From the NCBI GenBank assembly GCA_012840465.1, contig DULJ01000072.1:1-55872 (forward strand): DNA of 55,872 nucleotides, read 5' to 3'. Numbering within the stretch: position 1 is the stretch's first letter; every line of letters begins with the position of its first letter. Both the position numbers and the translations under genes were made by a program. The notes under the pieces are model-generated. The model saw only the letters and a program-made list of their open reading frames with translations. It searched no databases and was not told the DNA's origin. The stretch comes from Caryophanales bacterium. GTDB lineage: Bacteria > Bacillota > Bacilli > Bacillales > Bacillaceae_J. This document shows positions 34,183 through 44,155 of this stretch, piece after piece.

Positions 34183-34704
34183 ATGAAAGTAGCAGTAGGT
34201 TCAAAAAATAAAACGAAGGTCAGTGCGGTTGAAAATGTATTTATATCCGCTATCAATCCGCAAATAGTTGCAGTCGATGTTCCTTCGGGTGTATCGGCTC
34301 AGCCTTTCTCTGACGAAGAGACAATGAAAGGCGCGTTAAATCGCGCTTACCAAGCATTAGTTGAAACAGATAGTGATATCGGGATCGGACTTGAAGGAGG
34401 AGTAATGGAGACTAGTGAAGGATTACTCCTCTGCAATTGGGGTGCCCTTAAGCTAAAGGATGGAACCGAATTAATTGCAGGTGGGGCCAGAATTCTTTTA
34501 CCTGAGGAAATCTCAAACGATTTAAGAAAAGGCTTTGAGCTGTCCCATGTGATGGATGAATATACATCAAAGCATGATGTACGCTCAAACGAGGGGGCGA
34601 TCGGAATCTTTACCAATAGCCTTGTCCAGCGAGAAGAGATGTTCACCCATATTGTTAAATTACTATTCGGACAATACCTATATTCTTCACAAAAGGAAAG
34701 ATAA
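34183..34704 (+). CDS. DUF84 family NTP pyrophosphatase (inosine/xanthosine triphosphatase-like)
   Basis: A 173-residue protein of the DUF84/YjjX family, which hydrolyses non-canonical purine triphosphates such as ITP and XTP to keep them out of nucleic acids. The start VAVGSKNKTKVSAV, the SDEETMKGALNRA helix and the IGIGLEGGVMET motif are characteristic. ATG 34183 follows AAGGTGATGG and sits 17 bases after the M42 peptidase, so they are likely co-transcribed. Confidence 0.85.
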   Translation: MKVAVGSKNKTKVSAVENVFISAINPQIVAVDVPSGVSAQPFSDEETMKGALNRAYQALVETDSDIGIGLEGGVMETSEGLLLCNWGALKLKDGTELIAGGARILLPEEISNDLRKGFELSHVMDEYTSKHDVRSNEGAIGIFTNSLVQREEMFTHIVKLLFGQYLYSSQKER

Positions 34705-34717
34705 AGGGGTCAAAAAT

Positions 34718-35326
34718 ATGAAAGCTTTTAGTAAATTGGCAGTAATACTTATAAGTTTTGGATTGCTGGTAGGATGCAGCGGTTCGAAGGAGGAGGCTAT
34801 TAGTCAATCAAAACAAGCAGTGGAATCAATATTTAATGAACCTGCCCAAAAGACTACCGAAACAACCGAAGGGTTTAGTTATTATTTGCCGGAGGGATTT
34901 AAGATTGAGGAGGAATTTGGAAACAATGTTATCCTATCAAAAGGGAAACAGGAATACATATTATTTGTGAATCCGCATGAATCTCTTAATAGCGACGTTA
35001 TCTTTAATGAAATTAAAGGTGCGAAGGACGAAAAAGGAACAAAAACATTTAAAGACAAGGATAGATTCGGTTACATAAGCATATCCCCAGGTGCCGATAA
35101 AAAGTATGAATTAATAGTTGGTATCGGTGGTGTCAAAACGACAACAATGTCAACAACCAGTGATATGGTGGAAAATGCAAAAAATATGATGACCATTGCC
35201 AATTCAGTGGAGTATGGTCAAGAGGGAAATGAAGAAAAGAAGGAAAATAAAGATAATAAAAAGGAAGAATTGGATTTGGGCAAAGTAAAAGAAAAGGATC
35301 AAAAAAAGAATGAAAATGACAAGTAA
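34718..35326 (+). CDS. Putative lipoprotein with charged C-terminal tail
   Basis: A 202-residue lipoprotein: MKAFSKLAVILISFGLLVGC gives a signal peptide ending in the lipobox LVGC. The domain FSYYLPEGFKIEEE ... QEYILFVNPHESLN is conserved in Bacillaceae lipoproteins of unknown role. The last 40 residues are almost entirely Lys/Glu/Asp/Asn, probably disordered. The longer in-frame start at 34556 lies inside DUF84 and is rejected, since AAAGGGG precedes ATG 34718. It occupies the place of B. subtilis ytpP, which is absent. Confidence 0.78.
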   Translation: MKAFSKLAVILISFGLLVGCSGSKEEAISQSKQAVESIFNEPAQKTTETTEGFSYYLPEGFKIEEEFGNNVILSKGKQEYILFVNPHESLNSDVIFNEIKGAKDEKGTKTFKDKDRFGYISISPGADKKYELIVGIGGVKTTTMSTTSDMVENAKNMMTIANSVEYGQEGNEEKKENKDNKKEELDLGKVKEKDQKKNENDK

Positions 35327-36110
35327 TAAGATGAAAAGTCTTTTAATGGAAAGACTTAAGCGAAACAACTGGACTTTGGAATACGACCATAAAAACGAAC
35401 AGCTTCGAATTGAAGATAATGAATCGAAAAAAGGTGTTACGATTTCAGTGCCAACGGTCGTTTCTAAGTGGGAAGATCGAAAAGAGGAGGCGGTTGATGA
35501 AATAGTCTATTATGTTGAAGAAGCATTAAAGGCTATGTTGGATATACAAAACCTATCAGGAAAAGAAAAAAATATTTTTCCAGTCATCCGTTCGACTTCT
35601 TTTCCGATCGAAACGAAAGATGGCAAAAAGTTGATTTTTGAAGAACATACCGCTGAAACAAGAATTTATTATGCACTTGATTTAGGCTCATCTTATCGCT
35701 TAATTGATTTATCTTTTGCGGAACAGGAAGGATGGAAGGATGATCAAATTAAGCAGGTCGCCCGCTTTAATGTAAGGTCGTTGGACAGTAATTATAAAAA
35801 AGACATCGTCGCAGGTAATCTATTTTATTTTATTAATTCGAATGATGGCTATGATGCAAGCCGAATTTTAAATGATGCGCTATTGGAAAAAATGTCTTCA
35901 TTAATAGAAGGGACAATGACTGTAGCCATTCCACATCAGGATGTTTTAATATTTGGTGATATTAGAAATGAAGATGGCTTCAAGATACTAGGCCAAATGG
36001 CGATGCACTTTTTTGCTGAAGGACGTGTACCAATTACTGCGCTTCCATTCTTATATGAAAATAAAGAGCTTGAGCCTATCTTTGTTCTGGCTCAAAATAA
36101 AAAAGAGTAA
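35310..36110 (+). CDS. ytpQ: DUF1444 protein (YtpQ)
   Basis: A 266-residue cytoplasmic protein of the DUF1444/YtpQ family, function unknown. The start MKMTSNKMKSLLMERLKRNNW fits the family, and later VPTVVSKWEDRKEEAVDEIVYYVEEAL and the C-terminal ITALPFLYENKELEPIFVLA are conserved stretches. The ATG at 35310 overlaps the lipoprotein gene by 17 bases; no strong ribosome site is seen, so coupled translation is likely. It is followed 28 bases later by sftA, as in related genomes. Confidence 0.82.
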   Translation: MKMTSNKMKSLLMERLKRNNWTLEYDHKNEQLRIEDNESKKGVTISVPTVVSKWEDRKEEAVDEIVYYVEEALKAMLDIQNLSGKEKNIFPVIRSTSFPIETKDGKKLIFEEHTAETRIYYALDLGSSYRLIDLSFAEQEGWKDDQIKQVARFNVRSLDSNYKKDIVAGNLFYFINSNDGYDASRILNDALLEKMSSLIEGTMTVAIPHQDVLIFGDIRNEDGFKILGQMAMHFFAEGRVPITALPFLYENKELEPIFVLAQNKKE

Positions 36111-36138
36111 GATTAAGGCTTTAGAAAGAGTGATAGTA

Positions 36139-38424
36139 ATGAATAACTGGTTTAAAAGGTTATTTGGTTTAGAACATGAAGAGGATGAACATGGACCGAC
36201 TGGGATGCTCGATCAAGAAATAAAAAGACCGCAACAGAGCAGCTTTTACAAGAGTACTACTAAAGAGGCCCGGGTTGTTTATGATTATCCAAAAGGTCAG
36301 TTTCGTTTTCCGTTAATACCGGATGAAAACAATCAATCGAAAACAATGTCCAATCGTAATGCAAATATTTCTTCTCAGCGTATGGAGGAACAGCGGTTTA
36401 ATGAGAGTTGGGCGGATTCTGAATATTCTTCAGGTATTACGAGAAAGGAATATCGCAGTCAGGGCAAAGAACGCAGCCGATCGAGAGACCAAAGCCAAAA
36501 ACGGGACCAAGGTGTAAATAGGGAAAGCAATCAAAGTAAAAGTAGTCAAAGCAGTGCTAGTAAAAGTTATAAAAGCCCATTTAAACCAACAGAAGTACCA
36601 TCACCCATTTATGGATTTAAAAGGCCGGAACCTGAACAACAAGAACCTATCCTTAACCACGAAGAGGTTTCAGCGACGGTTGAAGTTTTTGACATACAGG
36701 ACACTATAGAGGAATCTAGCTCGACAATAATTGAAGAGGATGTCCATGAGGAGCCTATTATTCCTGAACAAATAGTAGTGAAAGAGGAAGAGAATGAAAA
36801 AGAGGAAGCTTTAGAACTAGCTGTTAGTTCAGAAATAATAGAAACGGTAATACCAGATGATGAAATGATGATTGAGACAGTTACCGAAACTAAGGAAGAA
36901 AGCCGTAAACGACATGGTGTTCCATTCAATGTAATGATGCTAAAGCAGGACAGAGAATCTATTAAAGAGACTCCGCCTATTAACGAAAGCCAGCAACCAA
37001 AAGAAAGTCATCTAAATAAGCCGCCATTAAGTCTTCTCGATATTCCCCCTCTTGAAGTTGAAGAGGATGAAGAGTGGCTTCATGAACAGAGCCGCTTGTT
37101 GGATCATGCATTCGAGAGTTTTAATGTAGGCGCTAAGGTAGTGAAAGCAACGAAAGGTCCGGCGGTTACTCAATTTGAGGTACAGCCGGATATGGGAGTT
37201 CGAGTTAATAAAATTACTAATTTATCAGATGATTTGAAGCTGGCTTTAGCAGCGAAGGATATCCGGATTGAAGCACCCATTCCGGGTAAAAGCACAGTTG
37301 GAATTGAGGTTCCTAATCGGAAAAGCCGTGCTGTATTAATACGTGAGATATTGCGCAGCCCTGTTTTTCAAAGTGATAAATCTCCGCTTGTTGTGGCTCT
37401 TGGTCTCGATATTTCTGGCCAGCCAATTGTGACAGATCTGAAGAAAATGCCGCATGGTTTAATTGCCGGTGCAACAGGCTCGGGAAAAAGTGTTTGTATT
37501 AACTCAATCATTATCAGCTTGTTATATAAAGCTTCCCCACACGAAGTGAAGCTTATGTTAATTGACCCAAAAATGGTTGAACTTGCCCCTTATAACGGCA
37601 TCCCACATCTAGTCAGTCCTGTAATAACGGATGTAAAAGCAGCTACGGCTGCTCTAAAATGGGCTGTGGAGGAAATGGAACGTCGTTATGAACTATTTGC
37701 GCATGAAGGGGTTCGGGATATTTCCCGCTTCAATGAAAAAGTTCAACAAGAAGACCCTAAAGCGGAAATTATGCCATATTTAGTCATCATCATCGATGAG
37801 TTGGCAGATTTAATGATGGTTTCAGCGGCAGATGTTGAAGATGCTATTTGTCGTATCGCCCAGAAGGCTCGCGCATGTGGCATCCATTTGCTATTAGCAA
37901 CACAACGGCCATCGGTCGACGTTATCACGGGCTTAATAAAGGCCAATGTTCCTACTAGAATTGCATTTTCTGTTTCCTCACAAGTAGATTCAAGGACTAT
38001 AATAGATATTAGTGGAGCCGAAAAACTGCTTGGTAGGGGAGATATGCTATTCTTAGAGAATGGTTCAAACAAACCAGTGCGAATCCAAGGGAATTTTGTT
38101 AAGGATGAAGAGATTGAAAGAGTAACCCATTTTGTAAGAAAACAAATGAAGCCCAACTATCTATTCGTTCAAGAGGAGCTTATTAAGCAAGCGGTAGATT
38201 ATGGAGTGGATGACGAATTGTTCGAGGAAGCCTGTCAGTTTGTGATTGAACAAGAAGGGGCATCTGCTTCTAGTCTGCAACGCCGTTTTCGGATTGGCTA
38301 TAACCGCGCTGCTAGATTAGTAGATATGATGGAGGCCCAAGGTATCGTCTCTGAAGCAAAAGGTTCCAAGCCACGCGAAGTTCTCGTTTCAAAAGAGCAG
38401 TTAGAAAATAATTTGCAAATATGA
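36139..38424 (+). CDS. sftA: DNA translocase SftA (FtsK/SpoIIIE family)
   Basis: A 761-residue cytosolic DNA motor that clears chromosomes from the closing septum. The N-terminal ~300 residues are low-complexity, Gln/Ser/Glu-rich, with no membrane segments, distinguishing it from SpoIIIE. Motor alpha/beta domains follow: Walker A GATGSGKSV near residue 444 and Walker B LVIIIDELADL near 548. The C-terminal gamma winged helix is ASSLQRRFRIGYNRAARLVDMME, which reads oriented DNA sites. ATG 36139 (MNNWFKRLFG) has a weak AGAAAGAG. It is shorter than B. subtilis SftA (~950), the difference lying in the linker. Confidence 0.93.
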   Translation: MNNWFKRLFGLEHEEDEHGPTGMLDQEIKRPQQSSFYKSTTKEARVVYDYPKGQFRFPLIPDENNQSKTMSNRNANISSQRMEEQRFNESWADSEYSSGITRKEYRSQGKERSRSRDQSQKRDQGVNRESNQSKSSQSSASKSYKSPFKPTEVPSPIYGFKRPEPEQQEPILNHEEVSATVEVFDIQDTIEESSSTIIEEDVHEEPIIPEQIVVKEEENEKEEALELAVSSEIIETVIPDDEMMIETVTETKEESRKRHGVPFNVMMLKQDRESIKETPPINESQQPKESHLNKPPLSLLDIPPLEVEEDEEWLHEQSRLLDHAFESFNVGAKVVKATKGPAVTQFEVQPDMGVRVNKITNLSDDLKLALAAKDIRIEAPIPGKSTVGIEVPNRKSRAVLIREILRSPVFQSDKSPLVVALGLDISGQPIVTDLKKMPHGLIAGATGSGKSVCINSIIISLLYKASPHEVKLMLIDPKMVELAPYNGIPHLVSPVITDVKAATAALKWAVEEMERRYELFAHEGVRDISRFNEKVQQEDPKAEIMPYLVIIIDELADLMMVSAADVEDAICRIAQKARACGIHLLLATQRPSVDVITGLIKANVPTRIAFSVSSQVDSRTIIDISGAEKLLGRGDMLFLENGSNKPVRIQGNFVKDEEIERVTHFVRKQMKPNYLFVQEELIKQAVDYGVDDELFEEACQFVIEQEGASASSLQRRFRIGYNRAARLVDMMEAQGIVSEAKGSKPREVLVSKEQLENNLQI

Positions 38425-38565
38425 TTTAAACTACAACAAATGACAAAAGATATGTATAATGGAAAATATATTTAACTAGGCGCATTTGATAATATACAGG
38501 CTCGTTATTTTTTGTAAAACATATACTTAACCATAGCTACGATTTGGATTGTGGAGGTTCTTTTT

Positions 38566-39873
38566 ATGACAGTTTACCACTTTGTTGGAATCAAGGGGAC
38601 TGGAATGAGTGCATTAGCACAAATTCTTCAGGATATGAATTATGAAGTTCAAGGTTCTGACGTTGATAAACGCTTTTTTACACAGCAAGCATTGGAAGAT
38701 AAAAATATAAAAATCTTACCATTTTCAAAAGAAAATATAAAAAGTGACCAAATTATCATTGCAGGAAATGCTTTTCCTGATGATCACGAAGAAATTAAAG
38801 AAGCGTTAAATCAAGGTTTACCTATGTTTCGATACCATCATTTCTTGGGAGATCTGATTGGAAAATCGATAAGTATTGCTGTTAGTGGCGCACATGGAAA
38901 AACATCAACTACAGGGCTATTGGCACATGTATTGAAGGCAGCAGAACCGACATCTTATCTTATTGGTGACGGAACTGGGGAAGGTACGGAAAACTCAAAG
39001 TATTTTGCATTTGAGGCATGTGAGTATAGACGTCATTTTCTGAAATACTTTCCTGATTATGCGATCATGACGAATATTGATTTTGATCATCCGGATTATT
39101 TCAGTGGCATTGAAGATGTTTTCGATGCTTTCCAACAGATGGCATTGCAAGTAAAGAAAGGGATCATTGCTTGCGGTGATGACGAACAATTACAGAAAAT
39201 ACATGCAAATGTACCTGTATTGTTTTATGGATTCAATCAGGAAAATGACTTCCAGGCTAGAAATGTGAATAAAACACCAGAGGGAACATCATTTGATGTC
39301 TTTATTAGACATACTTTTTATTCGTCTTTTAGCATTCCTACCTATGGTGACCATAATGTACTTAACGCGTTGGCTGTTATAGCATTATGTCATTATGAAG
39401 AAATACCTGTTGCTATCATTAAAAGTCAGCTTTTAACCTATCAAGGGGTAAAAAGAAGGTTTAGTGAAAAAAAGGTCGACAATCAAGTGCTAATTGATGA
39501 CTATGCGCACCATCCAACCGAAATTAGAGCCACAATTGAAGCAGCACGTCAAAAATATCCGGATCGTGAAGTGGTGGCGATTTTCCAACCGCATACCTTC
39601 ACTAGAACTCAAACGTTTTTAAATGAATTTGCTGAAAGTTTGAGTGGGGCTGACTACGTCTATTTATGTGATATATTCGGTTCCGCCCGTGAGAATGATG
39701 GCGACTTAACTATCGGTGATTTGAAGGCTAAAATTGATAATTCAGAGTTGATTACCGAAGAAAATACTGAGATATTAAAAAAGCATGACAACGGAGTTTT
39801 AATCTTTATGGGTGCTGGTGATATTCAAAAGTTCCAGGTTGCTTATGAAGAAGAAATGAAAAAAAAATGCTAA
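38566..39873 (+). CDS. murC: UDP-N-acetylmuramate-L-alanine ligase
   Basis: A 435-residue Mur ligase adding L-Ala to UDP-MurNAc, the first peptide step of peptidoglycan synthesis. The nucleotide motif is [15 protein letters not shown] at the start, the P-loop is [11 protein letters not shown] near residue 110, and [10 protein letters not shown] and [10 protein letters not shown] are the family's substrate and C-terminal motifs. The ATG at 38566 has GTGGAGG upstream. Follows sftA as in B. subtilis, and is closed by its own terminator. Confidence 0.95.
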   Translation: MTVYHFVGIKGTGMSALAQILQDMNYEVQGSDVDKRFFTQQALEDKNIKILPFSKENIKSDQIIIAGNAFPDDHEEIKEALNQGLPMFRYHHFLGDLIGKSISIAVSGAHGKTSTTGLLAHVLKAAEPTSYLIGDGTGEGTENSKYFAFEACEYRRHFLKYFPDYAIMTNIDFDHPDYFSGIEDVFDAFQQMALQVKKGIIACGDDEQLQKIHANVPVLFYGFNQENDFQARNVNKTPEGTSFDVFIRHTFYSSFSIPTYGDHNVLNALAVIALCHYEEIPVAIIKSQLLTYQGVKRRFSEKKVDNQVLIDDYAHHPTEIRATIEAARQKYPDREVVAIFQPHTFTRTQTFLNEFAESLSGADYVYLCDIFGSARENDGDLTIGDLKAKIDNSELITEENTEILKKHDNGVLIFMGAGDIQKFQVAYEEEMKKKC

Positions 39874-39879
39874 GATGAG

Positions 39880-39911
39880 ACAGGGCTGCACTTAATGCAG
39901 TCCTGTTTTTT
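39880..39911 (+). terminator. Intrinsic terminator of murC
   Basis: ACAGGGCTGCA pairs with TGCAGTCCTGT (one G-T) and five Ts follow, 7 bases after the stop. Confidence 0.88.
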
Positions 39912-39913
39912 AT

Positions 39914-40059
39914 GTCTAGCTTCAGCGCCTAGCGACTCGTAAACTTCGCCCGCCTCCTACGATAAGTCAACATCGATTAGCAAGCTAATCGTGTTTCCTT
40001 TATCTCAGTCGACGTGCTCCAGTTTATACGTCGCTAAACGGGCGCTTCCGCTTTTCTAT
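39914..40059 (-). repeat. Dispersed 3'-end repeat (family R2), long copy d
   Basis: A full copy (about 146 bases) beginning GTCTAGCTTCAGCGCCTAG and ending GGGCGCTTCCGCTTTTCTA. It is the only copy not abutting a leftward stop codon; it lies between the murC terminator and ytxG, both rightward. A GATTAGC AAGCTAATC dyad marks its centre. Confidence 0.88.
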
Positions 40060-40127
40060 ATACAATTGGCGAAAATCTTTGGTATATTGTAATTGGAATG
40101 TACTAATTAAAAGGGGGAATTCTAGCA

Positions 40128-40568
40128 ATGATTGAAATTTTATATTTTAGTGTAGCATTAATCGCAATTGCCTTTACAATCCTCGTCATTTACTTGAACA
40201 AAATGCTTAACTCTGTTAAACACACATTAGACAGCGTCGCACATACGTTGGATGGACTGGAAAAACAACTACAAGGCGTTACCTCTGAAACTACAACCCT
40301 GCTACATAAGACGAATGAATTAATGGATGATGTACAAAAGAAATCTGAAGCTTTAAATGTGTTAGTGACATCTTTCTCAGAAATGGGTGAAACCGTTCAG
40401 CGTTTAAACTCTTCAATCCGTAAAGTTTCAGATAAAGTAAGTTATGAAGCTGAGCATAAAACTGAATCAGTCTCACAGGTTGTTAGCTGGAGTTCTGCTG
40501 CGATTGATATATGGAAGCGAATCAAAGATAATAAAAATAAAAAACAAAAAATTGAGGTGGGAGAATAA
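40128..40568 (+). CDS. ytxG: DUF948 membrane-anchored protein (YtxG)
   Basis: A 146-residue protein: one N-terminal membrane helix (residues 3-23), then a long amphipathic coiled coil with heptads (SVKHTLDSVAHTLDGLEKQLQ ... MDDVQKKSEALNVLV), ending in a basic tail. It belongs to DUF948/YtxG, general-stress associated in B. subtilis, where ytxG-ytxH-ytxJ form an operon. Here ytxH and ytxJ are missing and a terminator follows directly. ATG 40128 has AAAAGGGGG upstream. Confidence 0.85.
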   Translation: MIEILYFSVALIAIAFTILVIYLNKMLNSVKHTLDSVAHTLDGLEKQLQGVTSETTTLLHKTNELMDDVQKKSEALNVLVTSFSEMGETVQRLNSSIRKVSDKVSYEAEHKTESVSQVVSWSSAAIDIWKRIKDNKNKKQKIEVGE

Positions 40569-40597
40569 GTGAAACGCAAGTAACAACGATTGAAACA

Positions 40598-40624
40598 TAA
40601 AAAACAGCCCAGGGCTGTTTTTTT
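40598..40624. terminator. Bidirectional terminator between ytxG and the FtsA-like gene
   Basis: AAAAACAGCCC and GGGCTGTTTTT form an 11-bp stem with A- and T-runs on opposite sides, serving both convergent genes. It overlaps the stop region of the FtsA-like gene at 40623. Confidence 0.85.
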
Positions 40625-42770
40625 ATGCCATTACAGGCCATTGAATTAAAAGTTCATCACCCGGAGCCAATTTATCATAAAAAGTAGCATTCTTCCCATT
40701 TCTTAAAAGTGTAAAATTGCCGGAATGAACAGATGGTAATTGGATTTTTACGTAACGGAATATGTCTTGAAAAATAAACGGTTCAATTCTTTTTTCAACA
40801 GTTTGGATGTCGTCGCCTACAAATAATAAGGACTCCTCTTGCAGCAATTCTCCCTTTCGGTATACTTCCATCACATTTTTGTGAAGTGTAATTTGCTCCC
40901 CATTAAAAATAACAGGTATTTGATAATGGAATGAAAGCCCTTTTTCATTTAATAAATCTATAAGCTTAGGTTGGTTTTCCTTTTGAATTGTAATTTTATC
41001 CTTGTCGTGAATAGGCGAAGATAATTTAGTTTCCAGACCGTTTTTGAAAAACTTCGTTGTAAACTTCGGTAGCAGTACTTTTGTACGGTTTAAATATATA
41101 TGGAAAGACTCTGTTAATGGATGAAGATTAATGCGCTCAAACAGTTCTTGAATGGTCTTTGGATAAACAGTTTCAACAGTGTTGTGGTCTGTTAACTCTT
41201 CCTCGATGGTAACCTTTTGTCCATTTTTATATATTTCCATTTCGATTTGAATGGGTCGGTCATTAAGCAAGATCTGCAGGGATGGTTTGACTTCGATTAA
41301 ATCTTTTATTTGAATTCGTGCCGCTTGTCCGTCCATTCCTTTTTCAACTACAATATAATCCCCATCAACAATCGTATCATCATCAAGCGTTGTATTTTTC
41401 CCGTTTTTTATGATTGTTGGCGCCTCTCCGTGAATACCGGGGACTGTTATATCGCGATTATTTAATGTAATAATCATCGCCATTCCGGGCTTTCCATAAA
41501 GTTTATTTAACTCAATTCCAGAAGCCAATAGACAATCCCCGACTGTTAGCTTTTTCATATCAAACAGGCGAACCGTACGGTCGTTCACCGTGACAGTGAT
41601 ATATTGGATTGGATTTTTCTGGGCAGCAAGGGCAATGCCAATAGGAGTTACTAATTCTGGGCCTTTATTAATATGCTCTCTAAACTCCAAGTTTTGAATA
41701 GCTTCGATCCCTCGAATAGCAACACGATTATCCGGCAGATTTAATTTTTTTGCTAAAAGCTGAGGCAACTCCGGTGTTAAACTACCACCCCCAACAAGCA
41801 TGACAGCTTTAGGTGACTTATTATTATTTAAAGTTAGAATTTCATCACCTATGGCGGAGGTAAGCTTGTCCAAGCTACCCATAATATTTTGAATCACTTC
41901 TTCTTTTGGAACCTCTGTTTCAAATCCTAAAATATCAGTAATTGTAATTTCATTAGCAGTAGACAGATCCCTTTTTGCTTTTTCAGCTAGCGGGAAATCG
42001 AGCAAGTATTGATCACTGATTGCTTCTGTAATTTCGTCACCGGCAACTGGGACCATACCATAGGCAATAACGGTTCCTTCATCGGTAATCGCAATATCTG
42101 ACGTTCCGGCCCCAATATCCACTAGGGCAACATTTAATCTTCTCATCGACGGTGGGATGAGAACATTAATGGCGGCAATGGGTTCCAAAGTTAAGGCGTC
42201 CATTTCAAGATCGGCACGGTTGAGGGCTGCGATTAATGATTCTACAACAACCTTTGGTAAAAAAGTAGCGATAACTTCAACGGAGGCAACCTCCCCCTGT
42301 TGATCAACCAGACTGCCAATTTCATCGTCATCCAATAAATATCTTAAAACAGAATAACCGACACAATAATAATGGGCGCTATGAACAGTCATATTTTCCG
42401 TTGCTAATTCTTTCTGGGCCTGTTGAACAGCCGTTAATTCAAGGTGTAAGATATCCTGCTTATTAATAATCGGTTTGCCAGCGATTCCAATGCTGACTTT
42501 TGCCCGTCTTGTTTTAAGGGCACGCCCGGCCGCAGCCACGCAAACCTTATTTAAAACGCCGTGTCTTGACTCTAGTATTTCTTTAATTTCTTTTACTAAT
42601 TTTGAAACTGAAAGAACATCATGGATTTGTCCATCCAGCATAGCCCGGTTCCCATGCTCTTTAAACTCAATATCTATTATTTCATAACCGTTTTCAAGTT
42701 CTTTTAAAATAATTCCAACAACAGACCTCGTTCCGATATCAAGGGCAAAAATAGAAGATTGTTCGACCAA
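40623..42770 (-). CDS. FtsA/PilM-like actin-fold ATPase with C-terminal beta-grasp-like repeats
   Basis: A 715-residue protein, nearly twice the usual FtsA length. Residues ~1-385 are an FtsA/PilM-like actin fold: phosphate-1 ALDIGTRSVVGI, phosphate-2 ALVDIGAGTSDIAI near 218, adenosine motif VMLVGGGSLTPELPQLL near 325. Residues ~390-477 (ITVNDRTVRL ... LTVGDCLLASGI ... DGDYIVVEKG), ~490-590 and ~595-715 each show the rhythm of a ThiS/ubiquitin-type beta-grasp, closing on NG/GD-turns. The amphipathic membrane helix of true FtsA is not evident. The TTG at 42770 has AAAGG 8 bases ahead. Annotated elsewhere as cell division protein; the real role is unknown. Confidence 0.75.
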   Translation of the reverse strand: MVEQSSIFALDIGTRSVVGIILKELENGYEIIDIEFKEHGNRAMLDGQIHDVLSVSKLVKEIKEILESRHGVLNKVCVAAAGRALKTRRAKVSIGIAGKPIINKQDILHLELTAVQQAQKELATENMTVHSAHYYCVGYSVLRYLLDDDEIGSLVDQQGEVASVEVIATFLPKVVVESLIAALNRADLEMDALTLEPIAAINVLIPPSMRRLNVALVDIGAGTSDIAITDEGTVIAYGMVPVAGDEITEAISDQYLLDFPLAEKAKRDLSTANEITITDILGFETEVPKEEVIQNIMGSLDKLTSAIGDEILTLNNNKSPKAVMLVGGGSLTPELPQLLAKKLNLPDNRVAIRGIEAIQNLEFREHINKGPELVTPIGIALAAQKNPIQYITVTVNDRTVRLFDMKKLTVGDCLLASGIELNKLYGKPGMAMIITLNNRDITVPGIHGEAPTIIKNGKNTTLDDDTIVDGDYIVVEKGMDGQAARIQIKDLIEVKPSLQILLNDRPIQIEMEIYKNGQKVTIEEELTDHNTVETVYPKTIQELFERINLHPLTESFHIYLNRTKVLLPKFTTKFFKNGLETKLSSPIHDKDKITIQKENQPKLIDLLNEKGLSFHYQIPVIFNGEQITLHKNVMEVYRKGELLQEESLLFVGDDIQTVEKRIEPFIFQDIFRYVKIQLPSVHSGNFTLLRNGKNATFYDKLAPGDELLIQWPVMA

Positions 42771-42902
42771 GAAAAACACCTTTCTTTCAAAAAAATTCCG
42801 AAAGTGACATTTAGTTCTATATTGTTTATAATAAACGTTAACTATTTAGAAATGTACCATAATTTTATTGTCTTATAAACAATTTAAGAGGAGGACATAC
42901 AA

Positions 42903-43979
42903 ATGAGCAATGTAGAATTAGAAACGCTACGGTCCCAACTTGATGAAGTGAACTTAAAACTTCTGGAAATGATTAATAAACGCGGTGAAATTGTCCAAGA
43001 AATTGGTAAAGTGAAAGAAAAACAAGGGGTTAATCGTTTTGACCCTGTGCGTGAGCGTCATATGTTGGACTTAATTTTGGAAAATAATAATGGACCATTT
43101 GAAAACTCGACTATTCAGCATATTTTTAAAGAAATTTTCAAAGCAGGTTTGGAAATGCAGGAGGATGATCATCGTAAAGCACTTCTTGTATCACGCAAGA
43201 AAAAGGCTGAAGATACGGTCATTGATATAAAAGGTGAAAAGATTGGCGATGGCAACGTCCATTTTGTAATCGGTCCTTGTTCTGTTGAATCTTATGAGCA
43301 AACAAAGGCGGTGGCCGAGGCTGTTAAAAAGCATGGTTTAAGGCTGTTGCGTGGAGGAGCTTATAAGCCTAGAACATCTCCCTATGATTTTCAAGGTCTT
43401 GGCTTAGAAGGGTTAAAAATTTTAAAACAAATTGCAGATGAATATGATCTTGCGGTGATTAGTGAAATCGTAACTCCATCCGATTTAGAGGCAGCTGTCG
43501 AATATCTGGATGTAATCCAAATTGGTGCCCGTAATATGCAAAACTTTGAGCTTTTAAAAGCTGCAGGGCAAATTGATAAACCAATCTTTTTAAAGAGGGG
43601 CTTATCGGCTACCATTTCGGAATTTGTAAATGCGGCTGAATATATTTATTCCCGTGGAAATGGAAATATTATTCTATGTGAACGTGGAATCCGCACATAT
43701 GAAACAGCTACAAGAAATACACTAGACATTACGGCTGTACCCATTCTAAAACAAGAAACGCATTTACCGGTAATGGTTGATGTTACACATTCTACCGGCA
43801 GAAGAGACTTATTATTACCAGCTGCAAAAGCGGCCATTGCCATTGGAGCAGATGGTGTTATGGCAGAGGTGCATCCTGACCCAGCTGTGGCACTATCAGA
43901 TTCGGCGCAGCAAATGGATATTCCTACCTTTGATAAATTTATCAACGAATTGTTTAAGAATGTTAAAGTAAGAGCGTAG
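42903..43979 (+). CDS. aroA: Bifunctional DAHP synthase / chorismate mutase
   Basis: A 358-residue fusion. Residues ~1-90 are an AroQ-type chorismate mutase ([27 protein letters not shown]), and residues ~100-355 a type I-beta DAHP synthase ([39 protein letters not shown]-type [14 protein letters not shown]). It starts the shikimate pathway from PEP and erythrose 4-phosphate, and the mutase domain gives feedback sensing of prephenate or chorismate in B. subtilis. AGGAGGA precedes ATG 42903. ccpA follows after a terminator, as in B. subtilis. Confidence 0.96.
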   Translation: MSNVELETLRSQLDEVNLKLLEMINKRGEIVQEIGKVKEKQGVNRFDPVRERHMLDLILENNNGPFENSTIQHIFKEIFKAGLEMQEDDHRKALLVSRKKKAEDTVIDIKGEKIGDGNVHFVIGPCSVESYEQTKAVAEAVKKHGLRLLRGGAYKPRTSPYDFQGLGLEGLKILKQIADEYDLAVISEIVTPSDLEAAVEYLDVIQIGARNMQNFELLKAAGQIDKPIFLKRGLSATISEFVNAAEYIYSRGNGNIILCERGIRTYETATRNTLDITAVPILKQETHLPVMVDVTHSTGRRDLLLPAAKAAIAIGADGVMAEVHPDPAVALSDSAQQMDIPTFDKFINELFKNVKVRA

Positions 43980-44012
43980 TTTAAAAAACTTAAAAAAATT
44001 GAAAAAAACATT

Positions 44013-44048
44013 AAAACCTGTATTATGTAGATGATGCAGGTTTTTTTT
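44013..44048 (+). terminator. Terminator of aroA
   Basis: AAAACCTG pairs with CAGGTTTT around a 16-base interior, with eight Ts at the end. Read-through into ccpA remains possible. Confidence 0.75.
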
Positions 44049-44155
44049 CGTAGATAATTTGTACTTGACAACAGTTTAAGCTACAATCAAAGTGAGTTTT
44101 AACGTATAATAAACTTAAAATTGGTAACTTTGTCCGGATTAGAGGAGGAAATAAT

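Noticed and set aside
40565-40597. Remnant of ytxH after ytxG
   Set aside because: Only about 30 bases separate the stop from the terminator, with no recognisable coding similarity.
44065-44110. Promoter TTGACA ... TATAAT ahead of ccpA
   Set aside because: The two hexamers (44065 and 44105) are 34 bases apart, and no partner hexamer at 16-18 bases was found for either.
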